Below the pieces are notes generated by a model. The model made no database searches and was not told the origin of the DNA. It saw only the letters and a program-made list of their open reading frames with translations. 24,909 bases of DNA from Reticulitermes lucifugus (lineage: Eukaryota > Arthropoda > Insecta > Blattodea > Rhinotermitidae), in NCBI GenBank assembly GCA_026260175.1, contig JAKCWW010000461.1, forward strand, positions 1-24,909, read 5' to 3'. The first letter of the stretch is position 1, and each line of letters starts with the position of its first letter. The position numbers were made by a program, and so were the translations under genes. Positions 10,033-20,689 of the stretch are shown piece by piece.

Positions 10033-11237
10033 GGACTACAAAAATATCAACGTATGGAAGACAAGTCAGAATTAAATGCAAATTGAGGATGATTATAAAT
10101 GTTACATTAGGGAAGATGTGGGAGGAAGATGTCCTGACCTCTTTCAATGTGTTATCCTGGTATTCTCTCGAAGCGACTGACGAAATCAATGAATCATACC
10201 AGTCAGGATAGCTGATGCCCCCGTCAACATTCGCATACCTCCCGGACACAAATTGAAGGCCCTAACACACGGTAAATACTTCTCTACATCCCTTCATCGG
10301 TAGACAACATACGTCTGTAGTGGAAACGAAGCTGTGCAATGTTCTCCTGTAAAACAGCTTAACGGAATATTAGTTTATGGGCGATTTTCTAAGCCTTCGA
10401 CTGATTAGTCCACTTTGGTATCCCGTGTAACTGATGTGTTATAAGTCCGGATAACCCAATCAATAAATGACTGGGTTGGACGACCGGGAATTCCTTAACA
10501 GGAATGTTGCTCTTCGCCACCACCTGTGGAGCCTACCCAGTCTGCTGTCCAATAGGTGTTGGGAGATTCTTTCCCTGGGGTAAAGCACCTGGAGCGTGAA
10601 GCTGACAAATTCACCTCCGTCTGGTGCCTAGGCTAAAACAGCGCTTAACTGTAGAATTTTTCCGCGCTCAGGAATGCATTACGCTTTTATCCAGTGCAGA
10701 ATAGACGCAACTAGTACAGACACGCATCTCCGTTCCGACATACGATGTTGAACCGGCATGCAAGAATGGAATATAGCAATTTGTGTTGATCCGAGCAGCC
10801 TGTAATGGTATACATAGCATAGCACTTGGAAGCATTATAATAAATGGCCTAGTACTTCCGGTAAAGATATTAATAGATAACAAATTTCAAAACTTGCTCA
10901 AGGACTATAATTTAAGTTTTACAAACATATCGTGCCATCTGTACGAATAACAAACAGCAAGTACATGGGAAGCTGTATTAAAAGCAGTGCAGATCTAACA
11001 TGCAAGGCTGCTGAAAGTGTATTGTATCGGGCACGACTGAACGGTTGAAAGAACTACAGAATGCACTACAGGCACATTAAAGTGATTAAATAGACACCAG
11101 ATTAACAAGCACGCGAGAAAATATACATCACCACAAGTCCCACAATAGGATTAATATATTGGGAAATGCGTTAATGTGGCATACAACAAATTCATAATAA
11201 ATTTGTTCTTGCAAAATTTCAGGTTTAGTCAGCGCCG
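10033..11237. other. No gene recognised; possible unclassified repeat at 10557-10640
   Basis: Short frames only. The block 10557-10640 (GGGAGATTCTTTCCCTGGGG, then CACCTCCGTCTGGTGCC) resembles a dispersed insect repeat I dimly recall, but I cannot name it or set its ends. Nothing else stands out. Confidence 0.4.
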
Positions 11238-11304
11238 TGTCGACTGATAAATTGTTACCGACGTTTCGAAGGGACGTAGTAATTTCATCCGGGTGAAGCA
11301 GTTC
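11238..11304 (-). repeat. Hammerhead-like motif, family 1, copy 1
   Basis: The plus strand carries TTACCGACGTTTCG followed by CATCCGGGTGAAGCAGT. On the minus strand this is CGGATGAAAT, a poor stem with CTTC, GAAACGTCGGTAAC, and the returning arm of a hairpin. CGGATGA differs from the hammerhead core CUGANGA at one position. GAAAC is intact. It shares its block order with 18021-18110 and 19239-19335. Confidence 0.5.
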
Positions 11305-11752
11305 AAGAAGATACCCTGTTCTTGGAATCGTCCGTCAATAACCCACGAAAAATAACCAGCAGGCGGGACTCCTTGTGTGATTGTATCGTCATTTTTTATA
11401 TCGATAGTTCTTCGGGGCAGTGAATAGCACACACTACCGTGAAATGAAATGCTTTTATATCAGAGCCTATACAATGGGTACCTCAAGGAGCCGACACGTA
11501 CTTTAAAGCCAAAGTCATCCGAGATGGTCGTAAAAAGCGTCTGCGTGGAAGGAAATTTTATATTCTGTTTCCTGCAACGAACAGCTGCTGCAACCATGAT
11601 TAAAAACCATAAAACTTCACGGCAGTTTCCTGCGTTTACAAATGGAAATATGAGACCGTAAGACTTTACACGAATTCAAACTAAAATTGTGCGACATAGG
11701 ATATCCATTTGTTTTCTGTAAACAACAAAACGATTAATTTTATTTATTCACT

Positions 11753-11914
11753 GCCACGGCTCAGGCTGTTAGTTGCCGACCTCTCTCAGCGGAGGTCCGG
11801 GTTCAATCCCAGGTCAGTCCATCTGGGAGTTGTGGTGGACAAAGTGGCACTGGGACAGATTCTTCTCCAAGTACTTCGGTTTTCCCCCGTCAATAACATT
11901 CCACAAATGCTCCA
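11753..11914 (+). mobile_element. tRNA-derived SINE, copy 2 (lacks the usual 3' part)
   Basis: GCCACGGCTCAGGC at the start matches copy 1. A degenerate A box lies at 11757-11768, and the B box GGTTCAATCCC at 11800-11810 has lost its CpG. The body (GTGGTGGACAAAGTGGCACT, TTCGGTTTTCC) aligns with copy 1 until TGCTCCA at 11914, where the two diverge completely. The copy is therefore either 3'-truncated or a subfamily with a different tail. Most CpG sites of copy 1 are TG or CA here, so this looks older. Confidence 0.88.
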
Positions 11915-12011
11915 CGCTCATTCATTCATCTACCAGCGACGCTATACAATTTCAGCAAGACGACGTCTTTAAAGAGCACAAAAAGAATATCCTGCTTCCG
12001 ATTGTTCGTAA

Positions 12012-12060
12012 GGACTCAAGTCTTCCAGGATACGATATCATGCAGACTGGTAAGTACCAG
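12012..12060 (-). repeat. Partial family 1 hammerhead-like repeat
   Basis: GGACTCAAGTCTTCC at 12012 is nearly identical to the start of the copy at 19239. It continues into a perfect hairpin CTGGTA-AG-TACCAG (12047-12060), the counterpart of the hairpin before CCGACGTTTCG in the other copies. The match stops here, so the core-bearing half is missing. Confidence 0.5.
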
Positions 12061-12365
12061 AAATTTGAATGAGCTTGCTGCTTACATATCAGTGTACCCG
12101 TCATGAACTATTCTCTTGCAAATCCCAACTATTGCTTTTTCATATGCGCTGCATAAATTTAACAACCACTGTGACAGTGGGGAGAAGCATGTTCACAAAA
12201 TCCACCACCCATTCAAGCAGCCCCAATCAAATGTCAAGTTTCTCAAATAAGGACGTGCATAGCATTAAGCCTTCATATCACTAACGTCTGTCTGAAAGAG
12301 TTTTCGATTTCTTGCATGTTTAAAGAACCAAGTACTACCATGTTCTGAAGCATACAGTTGATGTA

Positions 12366-12575
12366 CGTCGGTGAGTCAGAAGATATCCAGAATGTATTTT
12401 TTGAAAACAATACATTATTTGACTATGTACAGTAGCATCATTTTTCCACAAAATCACCCTTATTTTCAACGTACTTAGTCCACCGGGACACAAGTGTCAG
12501 GTGCAGAATGACCAGTATAGTCAACACAACAATATTTTAAAAAAATATTTCCGGATACTTTCCGACTCACACATG
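12366..12575 (-). mobile_element. Internally deleted mariner-like element (210 bp)
   Basis: The left end, GTGAGTCAGAAGATATCC from 12371, is matched in reverse complement by the right end, GTGAGTCGGAAAGTATCC ending near 12570. The similarity continues as GAATGTATTTTTTGAAAA versus GAAATATTTTTTTAAAAT, about 40 bases per arm at roughly 80 percent. TA dinucleotides flank both ends (12364-12365 and 12576-12577), as expected for Tc1/mariner insertion. Between the arms, minus strand, is the last piece of a mariner transposase. All upstream transposase sequence is gone, so this is a non-autonomous deletion derivative. Confidence 0.7.
12438..12494 (-). pseudogene. Mariner transposase C-terminal fragment
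   Basis: The minus strand reads LVSRWTKYVENKGDFVEK and then TGA (12438-12440). This matches the conserved end of mariner transposases, where a Trp, a Cys or Tyr, and a final GDY/F-V/F-EK precede the stop. All catalytic aspartates and the DNA-binding domain are missing. It lies just inside the left inverted repeat of the 12366-12575 element, its natural position. Confidence 0.7.
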
Positions 12576-12840
12576 TATATAGCCCAAATTATTATTGTGA
12601 GTGGTTATTATATGTTAACATGACGGCTGTTTTATGACAAAATAACTATATGCAGCAGACTTCTTCCTAAAGAAGCTGACATTAGCTCAGCTCGTCAACA
12701 GACGTTTTTAAAACACGATTAGACGCTTCCAAAAAGTATGATAACTTTTATTTCGCTGTACAGAAAGCCTATGGTGACTGGCACATTGCATCTGTCCACA
12801 CGTTCATGTAGTTCAACAGCCAACTCTACTATTCCGTTCA

Positions 12841-12945
12841 CAGCAAAACAAAAACAAAACAAAACACAAATAAACAAAAGCAGAAAAGACAAAAGGGCAA
12901 ACAAAAGCAAAAAAATCAACAGAAACAAAAAAAACTATACAGCGT
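12841..12945. repeat. A-rich low-complexity tract (CAAAA-type)
   Basis: About 100 bases of CAAAACAAAAACAAAAC-like sequence. It gives lysine- and asparagine-rich frames on one strand and phenylalanine-rich frames on the other; neither is likely to be a gene. Confidence 0.85.
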
Positions 12946-14029
12946 GACACAAAATGGTGGTGCCACTGTTCGGACTTACCAAAAATCATATTCGGCGCTG
13001 TTTCTCCGCTACCTACAGCTGCCATATAATAGTGCACACAGACATATGCACAGGGGCCTTAACTAATGGATGATGCAGCTTTGTGTACGCGTGTAGTTGA
13101 CAGGTTGGTGTCAAGTGTATTGCTTGAAATAAACATGTCAAGACGTTCTGTTCTGTTCAAATGACCTCCAACGACGGGTCGTTGGCATTCATGAAGAACG
13201 TTTTCTATTCGTATGCAAGACACCTGTTGAGTACCATCTGAGTCAGCTCAGACAGCACAATATTTTCAAACTCTGCAGAAAGCTGGTGACAACCTCATTC
13301 ATTTCCAGTATTGTTTCAAGAGATACTGGGCGTATTTAGACAAGCGCTCGAAGACGAAGTATAATTATACTCCATACACGATTCTATGCGACGCCAAAAC
13401 TCCCCTACAAATGATAAGGAACATAAAAACTTCCCACACAGACACACGACAGATGATCCTTAATTGCATGGAAACTGACACTAACTTAAGTCCTCCATAT
13501 ACGGAGTTTATCTGTTGAATTCGCAAGCAAGCACCCCACTCAACGATACATAAAAGCTAGTACAGTCATGAAATAATTCTATATAATTCGCCTACTTTTC
13601 GCTACTATGAAACAGACTTACATACTGGCCTCAGATAGATCATTTAACGGCATTATTATTTCTAAATCCATCACAAAACGCACGCGCTTATTACAGCAGA
13701 ACAACGGGGTTTTCCAATTATGACGCAGCGAACACGCTTGTAGATGCCAGCAGGCTTCGACCAGTTCAGCGCTTAAGCAGAGTCTTATAATGAAAACCGT
13801 GTATGAACGGCCGTAAGTATACAGGATTTCCATATTAACCTCCTACAACAAGAGCACCACTTAAATGAGCTCCAGACTTCAGTATGACTTTTGTTCTTGC
13901 AGACCGGTATGTATGTTCCAAACTCGCTGCAGAACGGTATCCAGTAGTCATAATTATTAATGAATGTATTAGTTAATTTGTTTATCTGTCTGTAGTTTAA
14001 GTAGCGGCGCTGTCGGTAACTACAGACTG
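12946..14029. other. No gene recognised
   Basis: Short frames on both strands (for example 13618-13833 on minus, 71 codons) with no recognised motif. 13190-13330 reads as a fairly clean stretch in one frame but matches nothing I know. Confidence 0.5.
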
Positions 14030-14031
14030 TA

Positions 14032-14252
14032 CACCCAACCCTTGTTTTACGCCCTAGTTGCGTTCCTGAAAAAGTGGGCGTAAATAAAAAATAATATCCC
14101 CATCAGAAATAAGCTGTTACTGTAACAGAAAACAGTCAGCCAAAGGGCGTTAAACCGAAAATGAGAGAGCGCAAATTAAGAAGTGGTGTAAATTGGCAAG
14201 GGGCGTTAAAGTAGAGGCGTAAAACAAACGGGCGTAAAGCAAGGGCTGGGTG
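14032..14252. mobile_element. TA-flanked miniature TIR element (pogo-like ends), 221 bp
   Basis: The left end CACCCAACCCTTGTTTTACG (14032 onward, arm to 14054) is matched in reverse complement by the right end CACCCAGCCCTTGCTTTACG (arm 14230-14252), with 2 mismatches in 23. TA lies on both sides (14030-14031, 14253-14254), consistent with TA target duplication. Inside, GGGCGTAAA or GGGCGTTAAA motifs recur at about 14076, 14146, 14202 and 14215, so subterminal repeats resemble the ends. No coding capacity. Ends of the CAnnnnACCCTTG type with AACG/ACGCC are reminiscent of pogo/Tigger elements; that assignment is inference. Confidence 0.85.
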
Positions 14253-14254
14253 TA

Positions 14255-15039
14255 TAGCCTCCTGAGTTATTAATGAATCTGACTTAAATGCGTCACAAAC
14301 ATAGCACATATTAAAACAAAACAGGGGTATAATATAAAAAATTTGAACAGTGTACAGGTCATTTTGATTTTTCAGTGTTCAAACAAGTTACGAAAAAACA
14401 GTCTGCTTCTTCTGATCTTTTGCTGACCGACGAAAACGTTTCAACGACTGGCAGCTGTTTGAGAAACAGACGAAATATCAGGGTGTCTCACATGCTCGTG
14501 AGTTGCAGCGTCAGTTTCAAGCATGGACGTTATCCAGGACCTGGGCAATGTCCGTTAGCCTGGATGTACAAAGAAAAGATTTAATTCACGTCGGATTGTA
14601 CGTTTTGCGACCTTTGTATGACAGAAAAAAACCCTCCATTAATACAAACAGTAACTTCAGATAAAGGCTACAGAATTTTATGGCCTGCATAGCTTGGCGT
14701 TTCATGTTCAATTTAACTCGGAAGGGTTGCAAGATAAGCACGTAGTAGTAACTTAGCACTTAAGAACCACCCCAGCATTTTCTTAAAGACACTGAAAAAA
14801 CAGAAAATTGATGTCGAGATGGTTGGTCGCAGGACCCTCAGGATTCATAGACATTTAGCCAGCAACAGTCCAGCAAAGAAAAGAGTACAGCGATGGTGTA
14901 GATAAGGCCCCGCGGGTCGGAGGGATCCCCAGAACGTACAGAATACTGACATTTATTGTGGGTTATTTCGGACTGTATTTAGTTCTTCTGACAGAAGGCA
15001 ATATTCTGGATCGTTGTTATTAGATCTGGGAGCAACTTC
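14255..15039. other. No gene recognised
   Basis: One 69-codon frame (14375-14584) without a known motif. The rest is AT-rich sequence with no structure I can name. Confidence 0.55.
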
Positions 15040-15243
15040 GTTAATTGGGATAGGTTTTTCCCCGAGTACTTCCGTTTTCCCCTGTCAATTTCATTCCACT
15101 GGTGCTCTATTACTTGGAAAAATAAAAAGAAAACTGATCACCTTTCTCTTCATCTTCATCGCAAGGGTTGCACAATAAGCCTTAAGGCTGCGGTGGGTCC
15201 GTAGCTTCTGCTGCGGGGCCCTTCTCCCCCCCCCCAAAAAAAA
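15040..15243 (+). mobile_element. tRNA-derived SINE, copy 3 (5'-truncated)
   Basis: GGGATAGGTTTTTCCCCGAG from 15048 aligns with the copy 1 body at 8621 onward. The match continues through CAATTTCATTCCACTGGTGC and GGGTTGCACAATAAGCC to GGGGCCCTTC, then a C run (15226-15235) and an A run (15236-15243). The whole tRNA-like head is absent, so no pol III promoter remains. 5' truncation with the tail retained fits LINE-type reverse transcription that stopped early. Confidence 0.88.
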
Positions 15244-18020
15244 TTAGCTACTAATTATGAAGGGGGCCGATTATCTAGTCCTGGGGGCCCCGATTATCGA
15301 GTCTCGTGTGGGGAGGGGGGGCCTCCGTCCGGTTACGTACACCAATGTAATATAGACACGCATGAAGGTATCCCTAACACGTACGCTTTTGTTTGAATGA
15401 TCACAAACACGTCGCATCAAAATACGTAGTACACTGATCATAACAATGCACTGGTTTCTGAAACGGATGAGAAAGAACAGCTTCCGATAAAGGTTCCACG
15501 GAATCAAAATTAATATCGAATGCCCGGGGATTCTAAGCGGACACTCGTGAAAAAACTGGCCACGCTCGACGTAGCTCAACTACGGTTTTAGATACTGTTC
15601 TGTTGTTTTTCCCATCCAGTGACTATTGTGTGTTAATATTTCCAACATTCGCCCGCTATCACGGCAGTCATCAACTGATCTTACGGGCTCGAGGTATGAT
15701 CCAAAACAGGGGTTAGCACTGGTCTAAACAATACTTAAAAATTCAGTTCCCACGGTACAGAAAAACACTTCATCAAAGACAAACTGATTACTGTACTTTA
15801 AGGCAATGATCGCTGTTAGTTCTGATAATCATACGACATATACAAATATACCTATGGGCAAAATTCAGAATGTCTTTTTGTACACGCAGGAAGTGCGTAT
15901 AGTAACTATCGTGCTTCAAAGGGTTAGGAGGGCGTAATATCAGCTTATTAAAACTTACGATGAAACACTTGGAAATACGTGTTTACAGAATCCGTCGAAA
16001 TGTTTTTATATTCAATTATAACATTCTAAAAACTGGCTCGTCCTACAAACCTTGTTTCCTCCTCTGTACCCGATTAGCCTTTCATCTCATTTCGATTCAA
16101 AAGTCTGAAACCATGAATCCTTAGATATTTTATAAGGTTAATTTGACAGGAAATTAGGCCCATCAACGTCTTATTTATGTAATTCAAATTTGTAATCCAA
16201 CAATAAAACTGAATTCAGCTCATCGGCTGTCATGCTAGCCTCATGCGCAGGTGATCACAATATCACATCCCAGTCGAGTCAAAGTTGTATTGCTTGCAAC
16301 CGTAAATATATTACAGCTTATATTACTGAAATTATTATTATTTCGGAAGAATGTATTACTAACACATTTTATCTGTGTTAAATAATTAGGCACAACCTCA
16401 AATTTCACACAGCCGTCTTGTATGTAAATGTTGACTTACAAAAATATTTTCACATAGACTTCGCACGCAAATTTGTAACCTATCTTCAAACAACAAATTC
16501 TTAGTTCCAATGATTCAGCAGTTACCAGAGTAAATCCCGAGGCCAAATACACATGTCATGCAGCCACCATTTTGTTTTACATTCTAAAAAACAACAAATT
16601 TTTACAATTTCCGAGATCAATCAGGCCTACCTTTTGCAATTTCACGATCCTGAACTAAGAAACATTTGTACTGATCTCACCTCACAAGTTCTTGTGTCTG
16701 CCATGTTGTTAATATCGAATGTAGTAAATCAGAAAGTACGAGATTCAGATGAATTGTAACAGACTAACATCCGTAGCAAATTTCGTGAAAACCGGTTAAC
16801 TAATTCAAACTTTAATCTGGGGACTCTACAGAGACAGGGTGGTGATCTCAGGGCCCTACTTTCTTTCCTTACAAAGGATCGAAACTTAAGACACAAACAG
16901 ACATGCCTGCCCAGAGCCGGATTCAGCCCTAAAATGCGAGTGTTCGGACTGTCTAATAATCTAGCATGCCCCCTATAGCGAGCGGACAAAACTGATAAAG
17001 TCTTTGGTAGCTGAAAAACGGTAATGCAAAAGTATGCAAATGGACACAACGCTGAGCCAGTTCTATCCTCGCAACTTACAGGATGTGGCAGAGTAACTTG
17101 AAGGGTTTGAAAAAAGAACTCAAAAATAATAAGTTTGCCTTTTGCCTTTTAACAAAATGTAGCGTTTCAAGGTAGACCTACTAGATTTAATTAGTGTAAA
17201 TCGTAACAATGGGTAAGAATTTAGAACGGGAGACGGTGTAATGTATCATTTGTGCCCACACAGGCCAATAACCTTTCTTCTGTTTGCACAACCTGCCTGT
17301 GTAGCCACACAAAACACACTAAAACGGAAAGACTATTGTGGGCTACTCAAGATTACCACTATGACTTCTGTGGTGGTTTCGCAAGGCTAAGTCAAACCGT
17401 TAGATGTTTGTGACCAGTAACCGATGTATTCCAGTTAGAAGTACATTAGGCTGAAGTGCAGTCGTGTCTTGTGAGGGTGAGCTAATTCTATTTTGCAAGA
17501 CAGAATTTCCTGTTTTGTACTATCTGGTTAGAGCTGTGTATAATAAAATTGACTCTAGGCTTCTTACAAAGTGAAAACCCAACAAATGGCGAGCAGTGGA
17601 AAGTAATAGAAACTCATGTTTTTGACAGGCTATATTTTCCCTGCAGCCTTCGTTCATAGATAAGGGGCCCCCCAACCACCCTGTCAAGGCCAAAACTTTA
17701 ATCCTGCGTAACGATCAGTACAAATCTTACGGTAAATCATTCAGTGCGTGCGTAGAGGACAATGTGCGGTTAGCTGAAAGGAAGCAGAGCGCCTGCTCCT
17801 CTTCATCCTGAGTACGTGATTGCATTCACTTGCTCACTTGCTCCTTCTTCAGATCACAGTAAGGATTACGGAGTCAACGGATTCGTACAGGGAACTACGC
17901 GAAGATTATATGGGAAAAGGGTACAGGTATGCATAATCATAACGGTTTCTTTCCTAGTCACACGACACAAGTAACCACTTATCGACAGCAATAAATCCTT
18001 CGCAAATGTGAGGCCTTCGC
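15244..18020. other. No gene recognised
   Basis: Mostly AT-rich DNA. Short frames only; the longest is 106 codons at 16729-17049 on minus. An imperfect inverted repeat (CACACAGGC near 17257-17265, GCCTGTGTAGCCAC near 17295-17308) and a CAGAGCCGGATTCAG block near 16913 are present but unassigned. No SINE or transposase motif was seen. Confidence 0.5.
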
Positions 18021-18110
18021 TCTTCTAGGATCCTACGCAGCTTATGTTGGTAGTTGTTTACCGACGTTTCGGCACAGCCTATCGGTCCCATCTTCACGGG
18101 TCAAGCAGTT
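18021..18110 (-). repeat. Hammerhead-like motif, family 1, copy 2
   Basis: On the minus strand: GACCCGTGAAGATGG, GTGCCGAAACGTCGGTA, a six-base loop, then TACCAAC and ATA. GTCGGTA and TACCAAC form a stem (18046-18052 with 18059-18065, one mismatch). GTGAAGA differs from CUGANGA at the first position only. GAAAC is intact. The stem is followed by ATA, where a hammerhead would have its U-H cleavage site. Confidence 0.5.
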
Positions 18111-19238
18111 ATTATTTTGTTTGACCCCTTATTAAAATTTAAATACCTGGGCAGCTAAGATTTGAAAAGCTCATTTCCATCGCGGAATTTGCACCTATAA
18201 TCCAGATGTCCAAAAATTTTCCAAAAATCCAGGAGCCACCTCCAATTTCTAGGCGCCAGAAGGGTGAAACGAAGCAAGAAGATGCACAGTTCGGCGTATG
18301 TGAACTGATGCACACTTTTTGTATGTGATGAAAAACTGCAATAATTATGCTGAAAATATTAGGCGCCGTCGTACAAAATTGGTCACCCGAGCGACAAAAG
18401 CGCCCGGCATTTGTGTGCTACTGCTATAATCAAAATTGGAATATACAGTATAGATCATCATTTCGGAAATATTTTATGAATAGTTTCTTGCAAATGAAAT
18501 TCATGAATTGTGCACCGAATGACATTTATCGAAACCATCTATGTCTGTCGCACCGTTCATCATTGTGTGTGTTTCCGGGCGTAAAATGAAGTTCCTTGCG
18601 CTTCGTGCTGTCTCTACTGTCCCAGAAATCTTCTAATTTTCCTTTCTAAAACTTAAGTTTCCGTTTTCATCCTCTTTCTCACTTTCAACAGCTGTTTTAT
18701 GTAACGTTCGGATACGTCTCCTTTTTCCTACCGCGCTTATTTCTTCAGAAAACTGTAAACATTTAGAAAGATTTACCGCGTGTGCCCTCTTTTTGTCCAA
18801 GAATTCGATTAAAAGTGCTTCAACGGCATAACGGATATGACAATACAATTCACTTCGCTGACTTGGCACTATTAGTCTACCTGTTAATGCACCTCTACGC
18901 CGCAGACCTTATCGCAATGATAGCGGAAATAAAACAAACACCCTGCCCTTTCCACCTTACGGACACACAGTATGCCCTCCGCCAGCTCCGCCAACTTCTT
19001 CAGCGGCCAAAAACCAACAAACGCGCTATAACTTAAATTCTTCCCTACTTTCACAGTGCAATGGTTCAACTTTCCTCAACATAAAAATCTCATGAGAACC
19101 ACACCGCTGTTCGAAACCGCATTAGACGTTTCCTGCCTTGTGTCTTCAACTGATACATAGAGAACAGATCTTAAATGACGGAATAAATATCAGTGTCACG
19201 CTGCTTTCCTGGATATAGCTGAAATGAAGTGTTGATAT
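18111..19238. other. No gene recognised; one lysine/glutamate-rich minus frame
   Basis: A 78-codon minus frame at 18633-18869 reads like charged protein (AVGKRRRIRTLHKTAVESEK), but I cannot assign it a family and it has no clear splice context. Overlapping plus frames are probably shadows. Confidence 0.45.
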
Positions 19239-19335
19239 GAAGACTCAAGTCTTCTGGGATATTACGCTATGTCGACTGTTAAAGTTACCGACGTTTCGGA
19301 GAAGCGTATCGCCTCCATCATAGGGGTCAAGCAGT
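19239..19335 (-). repeat. Hammerhead-like motif, family 1, copy 3
   Basis: Starts with a perfect palindrome GAAGACT-CA-AGTCTTC (19239-19254), then GTCGACTGTTAAAGTTACCGAC and GTTTCGGAGAAGC, ending CATCATAGGGGTCAAGCAGT. On the minus strand the core reads TATGATGGAGG...TCTCCGAAACG, with GGAG and CTCC able to pair as stem II. GTCG and CGAC form the base of stem III. Two core positions differ from the hammerhead consensus. The terminal GGGTCAAGCAGT block is shared with the copy at 18021 and nearly with 11238. Confidence 0.5.
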
Positions 19336-20689
19336 GTAAAAGAGGAAAATTGAAAACTACAGTGCGTTTCTTTTATCGCTGTCCTGAGCACCGCAGCTGT
19401 CAAGGGATGTCCCAGCGATAAAGCTGTCGTGCTTGGTGCTGCGATAAGAAAAGACCCTGTATTTACCAGTCGACATGGTGCAACATCCGAGAGGACTTAG
19501 ATCTTTATAAGCAGTGTTGTGACAACCTCAAATATCGCAGATTTTATATATCTCATTAAAAGTGTCTTGTTACGACAACATACAAGACAGGACGCCGAAA
19601 CTAATGTGCATAAACTCCCGGAAGATAACTTCGGGAAACCCCGGTAGATCAAACGCCCAATAACATAATTACTAAAGGAAAGAAAATAAGAAAATCGTTC
19701 TCGAATGCTCCTTCATTGATATTATTTTGCGAATAAAACCGCGCCGTATATACATATATTGCACTTTCCATTATATAGCTAAATGAAGTCTGTCGAGATC
19801 TGTATACCAAACATATACAGCAAGTGTGAATAAACACAATGTGACAAGCTCTAACATATCAACTTCCTGTCACATACCACTCCTTTGAGGTCAACCGCCA
19901 CAGTGGCGTGCAGAAAAATATGGATGGCATATCTCCAATTTCTTCTCATAAATCTGCTGCATCTTCTTAAATTGGAGAGGGTTTGTTCCTAAAATCAGCA
20001 GTTTTGAAACATCCAGACAATACAGGTGTGTGTTAGTATATTTTAACAGCTTGTCTGACTAAATCCTCCTCTGACCTGTTGTGATCTACCCTGTAACAAG
20101 TACTAAGGTCACTTGGTAATCTGAAACTTTGTTTAGCCTTCTTACAGTTCAATGCTAAAAGGTCAGGAATGTGACTTGTTTATCCGTCCATCCGTCCACC
20201 TAACCCGAACAGCAGTTTAGTTTAATTCAAACCAAAATTTAACTTTCTATCGCTTTTACAGGGCAGTCGTATCGTCGAGGTAAAAAGGATTAGCTGCGGA
20301 TTGGACGGCCTAAATTCAATTTCCGTCAGAGGCGCTGGGATTTCTGCATTTATCATCACGTCCGGAATGACGGTAAGCACCTGCCCTTCTCCTACCAACG
20401 TGAACAGGACGCTCTTTCCTTTCAGAATAAGTTGGCAGAAACTACCACCGCTTCTAATGTCAACGTTAATGAGCGGAGCTTAACCTCCTAGCTCCCTAAA
20501 ACCATCATCCAAAATACAGGAATAACTTTAATCTTTAATGCACACTCACGTGTACTACTGTTTTTATCTTAAGATACGCGACGAAGTGTCGCTTTTGTGA
20601 TTAAAGAACGTACATTAGATCTCCTTATGTTCTACGTCTGCCTTTCAATAAAATGTTACAAGCATATTCTGACTTCAGTCCGTCGTCCA
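19336..20689. other. No gene recognised
   Basis: 19375-19470 holds partly complementary segments (TTTATCGC...GAGCACC and GGTGCTGCGATAAG), possibly a continuation of the adjacent repeat. TCCGTCCATCCGTCCACC near 20187 may be a decayed minus copy of the 'GACGGACAGAT' repeat. No protein-coding signal. Confidence 0.45.

Noticed and set aside
12719..13037. Phe/Leu/Cys-rich minus frames resembling membrane proteins
   Set aside because: They are translations of the A-rich low-complexity tract at 12841-12945.
2365..15665. Similarity of TTGTGTGTTAATAT...TTCC.ACATT at about 2367 and 15626
   Set aside because: Only about 28 bases with a gap. Not enough to claim a repeat family.
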